Source of the DNA: Pyrinomonadaceae bacterium
Lineage (GTDB): Bacteria; Acidobacteriota; Blastocatellia; Pyrinomonadales; Pyrinomonadaceae
Direction of reading: 5' to 3'
Assembly (NCBI GenBank): GCA_021228405.1
Contig: JAJQRF010000002.1
Location: 496,001-560,000, forward strand
Length of the DNA: 64,000 nt
Shown: positions 41,407 through 49,890 of the stretch, one piece after another
Position numbering within the stretch: position 1 is the first letter of the stretch
How the letters are laid out: every line of letters begins with the position of its first letter
Made by a program: the position numbers and the translations under genes
Notes under the pieces: generated by a model
What the model was told of the DNA's origin: nothing
The model's database searches: none
Seen by the model: only the letters and a program-made list of their open reading frames with translations

Positions 41407-42444
41407 ATGATTTCAGCACAACACGAAAAAAACAATTTATCAAAAAGCGAAACTGCGCCTGAACTTTCGCTTTTTTTGCCCGTTTTGAATGAAGAAGACA
41501 ATCTGCGCCCGATGCACGCAAAGATTCAGGAAGCTTTGAAAGAACTGAACAAAACGGCGGAAGTCATTTACGTTGACGACGGTTCGACCGATAAATCTCT
41601 GCAAATCCTGCGTGAGATCGCGGCGGAAGATTCGCGCGTCCGCGTCATTTCATTGCGAAGAAATTACGGGCAAACCGCCGCGATGAGCGCGGGCATCGAC
41701 GCGGCGAAAGGCGATATTTTGATTCCGATGGATGCCGATCTGCAAAACGACCCGAAGGATATTGCGCGGCTTCTTGAAAAACTGAACGAAGGTTTCGACG
41801 TGGTTTCGGGTTGGCGAAAAAACCGCAAAGATAAGCTGATTATGCGGAAAATTCCTTCGTGGATCGCCAACAGCGTCATTTCAAAAATCGGCGGCGTTCC
41901 GCTTCACGATTACGGCTGTTCGCTCAAAGCGTATCGGCGCGATGTGATTCAGGATGTCAAACTTTACGGCGAAATGCACCGTTTTATCCCGATCTATGCG
42001 AGTTGGGCAGGCGCAAGAGTCACGGAAATTCCGGTCGATCATCACGCCCGCACGATGGGCAAATCGAAATACGGAATCTCGCGCACGATCAAAGTAATTT
42101 TCGATCTGATGACGATCAAATTTATGGCTTCGTATCAAACGAAACCGATCTACGTTTTCGGAATGTTTGCGACCGCCGCTTTTTTTATCTCGATCTTTTC
42201 GGGGCTTTACGCGCTTTTCCTGAAATCCGCAAACATTTTCGGACTTCCGCAATATCACGCCGATTTTGTCGAAACGCCTTTGCCGATTCTCTGCATCGTA
42301 ATGTTTGCCATCTCGATTCAATTCATTTTAATGGGTTTGTTAGCCGAAATGCTGGTGCGAACTTATCACGAATCGCAAGACAAAACGATCTACGCCGTGC
42401 GCGAGAAAATCGGATTTAAGGAAATAACTAATCGTGAAAAATAA
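41407..42444 (+). CDS. Polyprenyl-phosphate glycosyltransferase (GT2, DPM1/GtrB-like)
   Basis: A 345-residue enzyme predicted to move a sugar from a nucleotide donor to undecaprenyl phosphate. The GT2 domain has LSLFLPVLNEEDNL, VIYVDDGSTDKSL, a DADLQND acceptor/metal motif and SLRRNYGQTAAMSAG. Two membrane helices near the C-terminus (about 238-262 and 290-316) are typical of GtrB/ArnC-type enzymes. It overlaps the next small membrane gene by 11 bases, so both are translated together; asnB follows. Confidence 0.92.
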   Translation: MISAQHEKNNLSKSETAPELSLFLPVLNEEDNLRPMHAKIQEALKELNKTAEVIYVDDGSTDKSLQILREIAAEDSRVRVISLRRNYGQTAAMSAGIDAAKGDILIPMDADLQNDPKDIARLLEKLNEGFDVVSGWRKNRKDKLIMRKIPSWIANSVISKIGGVPLHDYGCSLKAYRRDVIQDVKLYGEMHRFIPIYASWAGARVTEIPVDHHARTMGKSKYGISRTIKVIFDLMTIKFMASYQTKPIYVFGMFATAAFFISIFSGLYALFLKSANIFGLPQYHADFVETPLPILCIVMFAISIQFILMGLLAEMLVRTYHESQDKTIYAVREKIGFKEITNREK

Positions 42445-42730
42445 TTTTCGTATTGTTCTGTTAACTTCATCACTTTCCTTTTTAATGGTTTTCCTTTTTG
42501 CTAATCTCAACAGTGAAATTTTTACTCTGGTATTTCTTCCCGGCGTTATGCTCAATTGGTTTGTTGAGCAGTTAATAATTGAAATTATAAATGAACCTTA
42601 TTTTAATTTAGGCAATTATTCTTCTATTCTAAATTTCTTCTTTTATTTTTCAGTGTTGTTTTTAATCGCAAAAACTCTGTTGACTATCTCGATTACATCA
42701 CGGAAAAATCGTCTAGAGGAACTAAAATAA
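42434..42730 (+). CDS. Small three-helix membrane protein
   Basis: A 98-residue hydrophobic protein starting with GTG at 42434 inside the end of the GT2 gene and overlapping the asnB start by one base (TAATG). Three hydrophobic stretches (about 9-27, 34-55 and 64-84) and a basic tail (SRKNRLEELK). Not recognised. The double overlap argues for a real gene working with the glycosyltransferase, perhaps a lipid-linked sugar flippase subunit; that is a guess from context. Confidence 0.72.
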   Translation: MKNNFRIVLLTSSLSFLMVFLFANLNSEIFTLVFLPGVMLNWFVEQLIIEIINEPYFNLGNYSSILNFFFYFSVLFLIAKTLLTISITSRKNRLEELK

Positions 42731-44643
42731 TGTGCGGAATAGCAGGTTGGATAAATTTAGAAGATAATCGCGGCGCAAACACGAGCGAAGCCGTTTTGCA
42801 TTCGATGTGCGAACGGATGAAGCATCGCGGACCTGATTCGGAAGGTTTGTGGACGGACGAAACGGTTGCGCTCGGAATGCGGCGGCTTTCGGTGATCGAT
42901 CTGCATACAGGCGAGCAACCCGTTTATTCCGAAGATAAATCGATCGTCGTGATGATGAACGGAGAGCTTTATAATTACCGCGAAGTCCGCACCGAGCTGG
43001 AAAAACGCGGACATAAATTTGTCACAAGCTCCGACACCGAAATTTTGCCGCATCTTTACGAAGAATATGGCGAAGCGATGCTCGAACATATCAACGGTAT
43101 GTTTGCCTTTGCACTTTGGGATAAGCGCAGGAAAAAACTTCTCGTTGCGCGTGACAGATTCGGCGAGAAACCGCTTTATTACGGCGTGTTTGACGGCAAA
43201 TTAATTTTTGCTTCCGAATTAAAGGTTTTGCTCGAAAATCCGTCAGTGAAAGGCGACCTCGATCTCGATTCCCTGCGTCAATTTCTTTCTTTCGATTACG
43301 TTCCCGCGCCGAATTCGATTTTTCGTGGAATCTCAAAACTTCCCGCCGCGCATTTTCTTTCGGTCGAAAACGGCAAGATAAAAACGCGCCGGTATTGGAA
43401 CCTGACTTGGCAGAAGCCCGCGCGTGAGCAAGGGCGGAATGGAAATTCTAGTTTTGAAAAATCGGCGGAAGAATTACGCGAACTTCTCGCAGATGCGGTC
43501 AGGATGCGGCTGGTGGCGGACGTTCCGCTCGGAATTCTCTTGAGCGGCGGCGTTGATTCTTCGACCGTTGCGGCGTTTGCGACGCAGTTTTCGACGGAAA
43601 AAGTCAAAACATTTTCGATCGGTTTTGAAGAAGATTCTTTTGACGAATCGAAATATGCGCGGCAGGTCGCAGATCACCTCAACACCGAACATTATGAAGA
43701 TAAATTGAGCGTCGAAAAAGCGGCTGATCTGATCTCGGAAATCGGTTCGTGGCTCGATGAACCGATGTCGGACGGTTCGTTAATTCCGACGTTTTTGCTT
43801 TCGCGTTTTGTCCGAAAATATGTGACGGTCGCGCTCGGCGGCGATGGCGGCGACGAGATTTTTGCGGGTTATCCGATGTATTTCGCGCACAAGGTCGCCA
43901 ATTTCTACAACGGGATTCCTGCTGTTTTCAGAAATAATCTGATCGAACCCGTCGTTAATAATCTGCCCGTTTCAAACAAAAATTTATCGTTCGATTACAA
44001 GGCAAAACGCTTTGTCCGCGCATCGCGTTACGATCTCGTCACGCGTCATCATTCGTGGTTCGGTTCGTTTTCGATTGATGAACAGAGCAAACTTTTATCG
44101 AAAGACGTTTTGGCGCAGACTTCAAACGATATTTACAAAGGTGCGAAAAATTTACTGGAAATTTGCGACGCGGAAAACGACATCGAAAAAATGCAGTTTC
44201 TCGACCTCAATTTCTATATGGCGGAAGACATTCTGACGAAGGTTGACCGCGCTTCGATGGCGGTTTCGCTCGAAGTCCGCGCACCGTTTCTCGATCCGCG
44301 CATCGCGCAGTTTGCCGCCTCGATTCCTTTGGAATACAAGCTCAAAGGCAACAAAGGCAAATATATTCTGAAAAAAGCCGTCGAACCGCTTTTGCCGAAA
44401 AACATTCTGCATCGCCCGAAAAAAGGTTTCGGCGTGCCGATCGCCGAATGGCTGAAAGGTCGTCTGAATCCCTTGATGCACGAAATGCTCAATGCAAAAC
44501 GCCTGAAAGAACAAGGTTTATTCGATGCGGATTTCGTTCAGAAGCTCATCAAAGAACACGAAACGAACGCCGCTTCGCATCATAAACAACTCTGGACATT
44601 GCTCGTCTTTCAACTTTGGCAGGAAAACTTTCTAAAACATTAA
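42730..44643 (+). CDS. asnB: Asparagine synthase, glutamine-hydrolysing
   Basis: A 637-residue amidotransferase that makes asparagine (or amidates a related acid, as in some surface-glycan clusters). The N-terminal glutaminase domain starts at Cys2 (MCGIAGWI) with GPDSEG, and NGELYNYREVR. The synthetase domain carries the PP-loop LLSGGVDSSTVAA, SIGFEEDSFDESKYA and GGDGGDEIFAGYP. Length and order are standard. Its start codon overlaps the small membrane gene by one base, forming one transcript with GT2. A palindrome field and strong terminator follow. Confidence 0.95.
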   Translation: MCGIAGWINLEDNRGANTSEAVLHSMCERMKHRGPDSEGLWTDETVALGMRRLSVIDLHTGEQPVYSEDKSIVVMMNGELYNYREVRTELEKRGHKFVTSSDTEILPHLYEEYGEAMLEHINGMFAFALWDKRRKKLLVARDRFGEKPLYYGVFDGKLIFASELKVLLENPSVKGDLDLDSLRQFLSFDYVPAPNSIFRGISKLPAAHFLSVENGKIKTRRYWNLTWQKPAREQGRNGNSSFEKSAEELRELLADAVRMRLVADVPLGILLSGGVDSSTVAAFATQFSTEKVKTFSIGFEEDSFDESKYARQVADHLNTEHYEDKLSVEKAADLISEIGSWLDEPMSDGSLIPTFLLSRFVRKYVTVALGGDGGDEIFAGYPMYFAHKVANFYNGIPAVFRNNLIEPVVNNLPVSNKNLSFDYKAKRFVRASRYDLVTRHHSWFGSFSIDEQSKLLSKDVLAQTSNDIYKGAKNLLEICDAENDIEKMQFLDLNFYMAEDILTKVDRASMAVSLEVRAPFLDPRIAQFAASIPLEYKLKGNKGKYILKKAVEPLLPKNILHRPKKGFGVPIAEWLKGRLNPLMHEMLNAKRLKEQGLFDADFVQKLIKEHETNAASHHKQLWTLLVFQLWQENFLKH

Positions 44644-44659
44644 ATTATCAACGAAAATA

Positions 44660-44847
44660 AGGCATCGGATACGTTGGATGACTTATAAATATACGTCATC
44701 CAACGTATATTTTGGCGTATCCGGACGTATAGGATAGGTTGGTAGACGTATCCTATACGTCGTCGGACGTATAAATACACGTTTCAAGACGTATAAATAT
44801 ACGTTTGGAACGTCGTCGGACACGTTCGGTAACGTATATTTATACAT
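44660..44847. repeat. Cluster of ACGTATA-type palindromes after asnB
   Basis: About 190 bases made almost wholly of ACGTAT/ATACGT words in nested inverted repeats: perfect 14-base arms at 44669-44682/44695-44708, perfect 12-base arms at 44725-44736/44749-44760, and the palindrome ACGTATAAATATACGT near 44788-44803. The minus strand is open through the cluster only because of its composition. No gene is credited. Confidence 0.8.
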
Positions 44848-44895
44848 AAAAAGGTGCGTCGGATACATTGCAAGACGTATTCGACGCACCTTTTT
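44848..44895. terminator. Bidirectional terminator between asnB and serS
   Basis: AAAAAGGTGCGTCG (44848-44861) and its exact complement (44882-44895) form a 14-bp stem ending in T-runs on both strands, with an inner ATAC/GTAT pair. It serves the convergent asnB and serS genes. Confidence 0.9.
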
Positions 44896-44921
44896 ACGTC
44901 ATCAAAGCATTATCAAACGTT

Positions 44922-46205
44922 TCAACCGATCTTTTCCAAGCCGTTCATATACGGGCGCAGGACTTCGGGAATGAGAATGCTTCCGTCGGCTTGCTGATAA
45001 TTTTCCAGAACGGCGATCCACGTTCTGCCGACCGCCAAGCCCGAACCGTTGAGCGTGTGTGCAAATTCGGGTTTTGCACCGCCCGCGCGACGAAAACGCA
45101 GATTCATTCGGCGCGCCTGAAAATCGCCGCAGTTTGAACAGCTCGAAATTTCGCGGTAAGTATTCTGAGAGGGAAGCCAAACTTCGATGTCGTAGGTTTT
45201 GACCGCGCCGAATCCCATATCGCCCGTTGAAAGCACGACCGTCCGATACGGCAAACCCAGTCTTTGCAGAATCGTTTCCGCGTTTGCCGTCAGTTTTTCG
45301 TGTTCCTCGGCAGAATTTTCGGGAAAGCAGATTTTTACCAATTCGACCTTTTCAAATTGATGTTGGCGGATCAAACCGCGTGTATCGCGCCCGTAGCTTC
45401 CCGCTTCCGAACGAAAACAAGGCGTGTAAGCCGTGAAATGTTTCGGCAAATCGTTTGCTTCCAGAATTTCTTCGGAATGATAATTGGTCACGGGAACTTC
45501 GGCGGTCGGAATCAAGGCAAATTCGCGTTCGTCCTTGATATGAAACAGCTCGCTTTCAAATTTCGGAAGCTGATTTGTGCCGAAAAGCGATTTTCGATTG
45601 ACCATAAACGGCGGCAGAGTTTCGGTGTAGCCGTGTTCGCCTGTGTGCACGTCGAGCATAAAATTGACCAGAGCGCGTTCCAATCTCGCGCCCGCACCGT
45701 TGAGAATCGCAAAACGCGAACCCGTGATCTTCGTGGCGCGTTCGGTGTCCAAAATGCCGAGCGATTCGCCGAGATCGACGTGATCTTTTACTTCAAAATC
45801 GAACTGTTTCGGCTCGCCCCATTTACGGATTTCGACGTTTGCCGTTTCGTCCGCACCGACGGGAACATCGGCAGCAGGAATGTTCGGCAGATTGGCAAGC
45901 AAATACTTCATTTGCGTTTCGGCTTCGTCACGCAACTTTTCAAATTCGGATTGTTTTTCCTTCAAACCCGAAACTTCCGCTTTTTTCGCTTCGGCTTCTT
46001 CGCGTTTTCCGGCTTGCATCAGCGCGCCGATCTCTTTGCTTGACGAATTGCGAAGCTGGTTGATTTTATCGGCTTCACCGATCACGCGGCGGCGTTCGCT
46101 GTCTAATTCAGCAAATTTATCTAAAAGTTCGGTCGGAAAATTGCGGTTGTTGAGCGCAGTTCTGACGGATTCCAAATTTTCCCTGACAAATATTAAATCG
46201 AGCAT
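44922..46205 (-). CDS. serS: Seryl-tRNA synthetase
   Basis: Charges tRNA-Ser. At 427 residues it has the typical N-terminal antiparallel coiled coil (about 25-105, Glu/Lys/Ala-rich) that grips the long variable arm, then the class II core: motif 2 [20 protein letters not shown] and motif 3 [21 protein letters not shown] at 46205 ([12 protein letters not shown]) has AAGGA upstream and matches the family start, so the open frame beyond it is not used. Terminates at the strong hairpin shared with asnB. Confidence 0.97.
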   Translation of the reverse strand: MLDLIFVRENLESVRTALNNRNFPTELLDKFAELDSERRRVIGEADKINQLRNSSSKEIGALMQAGKREEAEAKKAEVSGLKEKQSEFEKLRDEAETQMKYLLANLPNIPAADVPVGADETANVEIRKWGEPKQFDFEVKDHVDLGESLGILDTERATKITGSRFAILNGAGARLERALVNFMLDVHTGEHGYTETLPPFMVNRKSLFGTNQLPKFESELFHIKDEREFALIPTAEVPVTNYHSEEILEANDLPKHFTAYTPCFRSEAGSYGRDTRGLIRQHQFEKVELVKICFPENSAEEHEKLTANAETILQRLGLPYRTVVLSTGDMGFGAVKTYDIEVWLPSQNTYREISSCSNCGDFQARRMNLRFRRAGGAKPEFAHTLNGSGLAVGRTWIAVLENYQQADGSILIPEVLRPYMNGLEKIG

Positions 46206-46262
46206 TTTCTTAAAATTCCTTATAAATTCTCGTTCGATAAACGAACTATCCATTATCAACCC

Positions 46263-46289
46263 AAAAAAAACAGCGGTCAAAGACCGCCG
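46263..46289 (-). terminator. Terminator between the YdeI-like gene and serS
   Basis: GCGGTC-AAA-GACCGC hairpin (46273-46287, extended by one or two pairs) followed on the minus strand by eight T. It ends the YdeI-like gene just before serS. Confidence 0.85.
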
Positions 46290-46347
46290 TAAATCTTTGA
46301 AGAAACCGGTCGTTTCAAGCGGCAAGAAAAGTGAAAAGTCCGAAAAA

Positions 46348-46803
46348 TTATTTATTTTTCGCTTTGAGCATTTCGATTGTTTTTTCTATTCGGCGAATAC
46401 GTGTTGCTTCTTTTTTCGCTTCGTTGACGGCATTTACATATTCCTTTTGATGCGTGTAGCTCATCTTTGCAAAAGTTTCGGTTAAGTGCGCTTCTTTCAA
46501 TGCTTCGGCTAAATCATCGGGAATTTCGACGATGCGTTTTTCCGTGTCTTTTTCGATCGTGACGGAAATGAGTTCACCCGCTTTTACCTTTGCGGCTTCG
46601 CGGAAAACTTTCGGCACGCCGACGACATATTTTCCGCTCATTTTCACGATCGTCGAACGATGCTCTGCGCCGTTGATCGAAACCTTGACGGGAACGCGTT
46701 TTGCGCCGAAGACTTTTTCGACATCGAACGGAATATTGATTCCCGTTGCATCCATATTTTCGTGTTTTTCGAGCATCGTTTCAAAGGTTTGTTTCTCAGC
46801 CAT
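46348..46803 (-). CDS. YdeI/OmdA-like protein with DUF1905 domain
   Basis: A 151-residue cytoplasmic protein. The first 90 residues follow the DUF1905 pattern ([20 protein letters not shown], then [20 protein letters not shown]), and the C-terminal 60 the OmdA/YdeI pattern ([11 protein letters not shown] and [20 protein letters not shown]). Such proteins are linked to bacteriocin and peptide tolerance, but the mechanism is unclear. Divergent from galU by 113 bases; a terminator follows. Confidence 0.88.
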   Translation of the reverse strand: MAEKQTFETMLEKHENMDATGINIPFDVEKVFGAKRVPVKVSINGAEHRSTIVKMSGKYVVGVPKVFREAAKVKAGELISVTIEKDTEKRIVEIPDDLAEALKEAHLTETFAKMSYTHQKEYVNAVNEAKKEATRIRRIEKTIEMLKAKNK

Positions 46804-46889
46804 TTTTTTCCTACAATTTTAGTTTCTTTAAGTGTTTATAATAATTCGCTTTCAGTTTTCGAGATGACAGAAAAGATAAAAATAAACGC

Positions 46890-46895
46890 TATAAT
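46890..46895 (+). promoter_or_regulatory. Possible -10 element of galU
   Basis: TATAAT lies 24 bases before the galU ATG. No good -35 hexamer at 17 bases was seen (ATGACA is 20 bases upstream). Weak call. Confidence 0.35.
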
Positions 46896-46916
46896 TTAAT
46901 TTTTCAGTATTGCATT

Positions 46917-47810
46917 ATGACACAAAAAATTCGCAAAGCAGTTTTCCCCGCCGCAGGTCTGGGAACGAGATTTTTACCTGCGACCAAAGCCTCGCCGAAG
47001 GAAATGCTCCCGTTGGTTGATAAACCGCTTATTCAATATTCGGTCGAAGAAGCGGTCGCTTCCGGTATTGAATCGATCCTGATCGTGACGGGACGCGAAA
47101 AAAGTTCGATCGAAAATCATTTCGACATTTCCTACGAACTCGAAAGTCTTTTGCAGGAGAAAGGCAAAACCGAATTTTTCGAGCAAGTTCGCGCGATTTC
47201 CGAGATTTGCCGCATTTCCTACACGCGTCAACGTCAGGCTCTAGGACTCGGGCACGCGATCTATCAGGCGAAGGATTTTGCCGAAAACGAACCTTTTGCC
47301 GCGCTTCTGGCGGATGATGTCGTTGACGCGGAAAAGCCCGCGCTGAAACAAATGATCGAGGTTTTTGAAGAATATAACGCGCCTGTCATCGCCACGATGC
47401 AGGTCGCGGGTGAAGCGATCTCGCGTTTCGGCGTGATCGATGCGGAGGAAGTTGCGCCGAACGTTTTCAAGATCAAAGATATGGTCGAAAAGCCGAAATA
47501 TGAAGATGCGCCGTCAGATTTGGCAATCATCGGTCGCTACATTTTTACGCCCGACATTTTCAACGCCATCGAACGCACCGAAAAAGGCGCGGGCGGCGAA
47601 ATTCAGATCACGGACGCGATGCGTTTGATGCTCAAGGAAGGAAAACCTTTCTACGCCGTAAAACTCGAAGGAACGCGTCACGATGCCGGCGACAAGCTCG
47701 GTTTTCTGATCGCCACGGTCGAATTCGCACTCAAACGCGACGATCTGGGAAAAGATTTTCGTGAATACTTAAAAACACTCAATCTCAACTCCGAATCGGC
47801 GAACGGTTAA
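46917..47810 (+). CDS. galU: UTP-glucose-1-phosphate uridylyltransferase
   Basis: Makes UDP-glucose from UTP and glucose-1-phosphate for glycan, glycogen or lipid synthesis. 297 residues, GalU family: FPAAGLGTRFLPATKASPKE at the N-terminus (nucleotide binding), MLPLVDKPLIQYSVEEAV, and GLGHAIYQAKDF. The length fits GalU. The ATG at 46917 lacks an evident ribosome site. An intrinsic terminator follows directly. Confidence 0.96.
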   Translation: MTQKIRKAVFPAAGLGTRFLPATKASPKEMLPLVDKPLIQYSVEEAVASGIESILIVTGREKSSIENHFDISYELESLLQEKGKTEFFEQVRAISEICRISYTRQRQALGLGHAIYQAKDFAENEPFAALLADDVVDAEKPALKQMIEVFEEYNAPVIATMQVAGEAISRFGVIDAEEVAPNVFKIKDMVEKPKYEDAPSDLAIIGRYIFTPDIFNAIERTEKGAGGEIQITDAMRLMLKEGKPFYAVKLEGTRHDAGDKLGFLIATVEFALKRDDLGKDFREYLKTLNLNSESANG

Positions 47811-47832
47811 TTTTTTTCCGCAATTAAAGTAA

Positions 47833-47866
47833 AAAAGCTGAAATTTTATTAAAAATTTCAGCTTTT
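47833..47866. terminator. Terminator after galU
   Basis: AAAAGCTGAAATTTT pairs with AAAATTTCAGCTTTT around ATTA, with A- and T-runs on either side. It can end galU on plus and, on minus, the 34-residue peptide gene at 47870. Confidence 0.85.
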
Positions 47867-47869
47867 TTC

Positions 47870-47974
47870 TTATCTGAAAAGTCCCGATTGAAAGATCAAG
47901 AGCCAGACTGCTATCGAAACAAATATAAGTATCGCCAAATCGTTAAACTGAAAACCTTCTTCCTTCTCCCGCAT
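47870..47974 (-). CDS. 34-residue membrane peptide, paralogue 1
   Basis: A small gene with a GGAGGG ribosome site right before ATG at 47974. The peptide begins MREKEEGFQFNDLAILIFVS and ends VWLLIFQSGLFR. A charged 12-residue N-terminus, one membrane helix (about 13-29) and a QSGLFR end. It has the same length and layout as the peptide at 48119-48223, so the pair arose by duplication. The function is unknown; candidates are a subunit of a membrane complex or a stress peptide. Confidence 0.75.
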   Translation of the reverse strand: MREKEEGFQFNDLAILIFVSIAVWLLIFQSGLFR

Positions 47975-48118
47975 AATTCCCTCCTTAAAAGTTACAACTA
48001 TATTCGCAGGATTTTTGTAAAAAACGGGTCACAAACTCCTGCAAAGTTCTTCTGATGTAATTTAATTCGATAAAGTTGGAAGATCGGATGAAAAAGTTTT
48101 ATTTTTTATGAAATTAAA

Positions 48119-48223
48119 TTAGCGGAAAACGCTCGTTTGAAATAATAAAAGCCACACGGCGACCAGACCGAATATCAGCAGGAAAATGTCGTCGCCTCTG
48201 AATTTTGAATCTTCGTTTCTCAT
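48119..48223 (-). CDS. 34-residue membrane peptide, paralogue 2
   Basis: Begins MRNEDSKFRGDDIFLLIFGL and ends AVWLLLFQTSVFR. Alignment with paralogue 1 is gap-free over all 34 residues, with identical AVWLL, LIF, FQ and C-terminal FR. The ribosome site is weak. The two genes lie 144 bases apart on the same strand, with an AT-rich spacer. Conservation in a tandem pair is the main support for both being real. Confidence 0.7.
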   Translation of the reverse strand: MRNEDSKFRGDDIFLLIFGLVAVWLLLFQTSVFR

Positions 48224-48431
48224 AACCCGATAAATCTTAAAAATTAAATCCTTCCGTCTATTAACGCGATATTTATTAAAATTTCGTATCAAATTTTTGG
48301 TATAAAATTTGTATTTACATTGAATAGATATTTATAAAGATGCGAAAACTCTGATTTTTTGCGGACTTTCTTGAGAATTTTTTCGCAAACTGCGATTATT
48401 TTTCGCAATCTGATAAAATAATTTACTGTTT

Positions 48432-49574
48432 ATGAGCAACATTCAACCGATTTTAGATAAAGTTTTGGACGGCGGAAGATTGACCGCCGAAGACGCGACC
48501 GCGCTTTTGCAAAGTTACGACATTGCCAGAATCGGCGCGGCGGCGGACGAGATTCGCGCGCGAAAACATCCCGATAACGTCGTGACATACATCATCGACC
48601 GCAACATTAATTACACAAATGTCTGCAACGTCGTTTGCACCTTCTGCGCGTTTTATCGCCGTCCGGGAAAACCCGACACATACGTTCATACTTTTGAAGA
48701 AATTTGTAAACGAATCGATGAAACAATCGCTTTGGGCGGCACTGGTGTGTTGATGCAGGGTGGACTTCATCCCGATTTCAACATCGAATGGTATGAAGAC
48801 TTTCTTTCCAGACTTCACGCGCTTTATCCGAATTTTCAGCTTCATTGTTTTTCGCCGCCCGAAATTCACAATATTTCGCTCATCTCAAAACTCGATTACG
48901 AAACGATTATGCGGCGTTTGAAGGATGCGGGCTTGAATTCGATGCCGGGCGGCGGCGGTGAAATTCTCGATGATGAAGTTCGCAAACGCGTTTCAACGAA
49001 ATGTTCGACGCAGGAATGGCTCGACGTGATGCGCGCCGCGCACAAAGTCGGCTTGAAAACGACCGCGACAATGATGTTCGGCATCGGCGATAAGATCGAA
49101 CACCGCGTTCGGCATCTCCAGCGCGTCCGCGACGTGCAGGACGAAACGGGCGGCTTTACGGCATTTATTCCGTGGACTTTTCAACGCGAAAATACGGCTT
49201 TGGGAAGAAGAATCACGGAAGAACCGACGGGCATCGATTACCTGAAAATGCTTTCGGTTTCGCGTCTTTTCTTTGACAATATTCCACATATTCAGGCTTC
49301 GTGGCTGACGCAAGGACTTCGTCTGGGACAAACCGCACTGCGTTTCGGCGCGGACGATATGGGTTCGATTATGATCGAAGAAAACGTCGTTTCGGCGGCG
49401 GGCGCGCACAACGAAGCCAACGAAAAGGAACTTCGTTATCAAATCTCCGAAGCCGGATTTATCCCGCAACAACGCGACATTTTGTATAAATACATCAACC
49501 GCGACGAGATCGAAAAACTCGACGAACGCCAATCGATGCCGCTCAAACAATTGAGCGTTGCATTTGCCGATTAG
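48432..49574 (+). CDS. mqnC: Cyclic dehypoxanthine futalosine synthase (radical SAM)
   Basis: A menaquinone enzyme of the futalosine pathway that closes the dehypoxanthine futalosine ring. 380 residues. The radical SAM triad lies in NVCNVVCTFCAF (Cys65, Cys69, Cys72), preceded by YIIDRNINYTN as in MqnC/CofH proteins. GGLHPDFNIEWYEDFLSRL and MPGGGGEILDDEVR are further family marks. MqnE is a close paralogue and CofH a relative; the MqnC call is by remembered motifs and length. No other mqn gene is in the window. The ATG at 48432 has no strong ribosome site. Confidence 0.87.
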   Translation: MSNIQPILDKVLDGGRLTAEDATALLQSYDIARIGAAADEIRARKHPDNVVTYIIDRNINYTNVCNVVCTFCAFYRRPGKPDTYVHTFEEICKRIDETIALGGTGVLMQGGLHPDFNIEWYEDFLSRLHALYPNFQLHCFSPPEIHNISLISKLDYETIMRRLKDAGLNSMPGGGGEILDDEVRKRVSTKCSTQEWLDVMRAAHKVGLKTTATMMFGIGDKIEHRVRHLQRVRDVQDETGGFTAFIPWTFQRENTALGRRITEEPTGIDYLKMLSVSRLFFDNIPHIQASWLTQGLRLGQTALRFGADDMGSIMIEENVVSAAGAHNEANEKELRYQISEAGFIPQQRDILYKYINRDEIEKLDERQSMPLKQLSVAFAD

Positions 49575-49666
49575 TTTTCAGCCGCAAATTACACGAATAG
49601 CACGAATCAAATTTTTTCAATTTAAGTTTGATTCGTGCTATTTTGTTCATTGATTGGAGAATTTTT
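49575..49666. repeat. Slippage palindrome after mqnC
   Basis: Perfect 16-base arms at 49596-49611 (AATAGCACGAATCAAA) and 49627-49642 with a 15-base loop, preceded by a slipped word (TTACACGAATAGCACGAAT). Followed by TTTTG, so it may also act as a terminator of mqnC. Confidence 0.75.
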
Positions 49667-49789
49667 ATGTCAACCACTGCCGAAGAAACCGAAAAAACAA
49701 CCAAACCCGAACTTCTCTTTGACTCGCTCGAAATCAAAGGCTACCACTGTTTTGAAAAGTTTAATGAATTGGATAAAAGAACTGTTTAA
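49667..49789 (+). pseudogene. Short gene or remnant of an AAA-family ATPase N-terminus
   Basis: A 40-residue reading frame with a good ribosome site (TTGGAGA) eight bases before the ATG. The second half, LFDSLEIKGYHCFEKFNEL, matches the usual opening of AAA ATPases of the OLD/RecF-like or AAA_15 type (LxSLxIKGYRCFExL), where the Walker A strand normally follows. Here the frame ends at DKRTV. No Walker A was found downstream in any frame up to the desaturase. Best read as a 5' fragment left after loss of the gene; a true 40-residue peptide is possible. Confidence 0.5.
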
Positions 49790-49890
49790 TTTATAGTTTT
49801 CCTGCAACTCTTACACAACTATTACGAAGTTCCCTCTCCAAACCTGTTAGTCTTGAACTTGCTCTAATTTGTTCCGTGCAGTAACTGTAA
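49790..49890. other. Gap before the desaturase gene
   Basis: AT-rich 100 bases with no gene. Presumed promoter zone of the desaturase; no clear -35/-10 pair found. Confidence 0.35.

Noticed and set aside
44683-44889. A 68-codon open frame on the minus strand
   Set aside because: It is produced by the ACGTATA palindrome field and repeats the same words (Arg/Pro/Tyr-rich, no start site).
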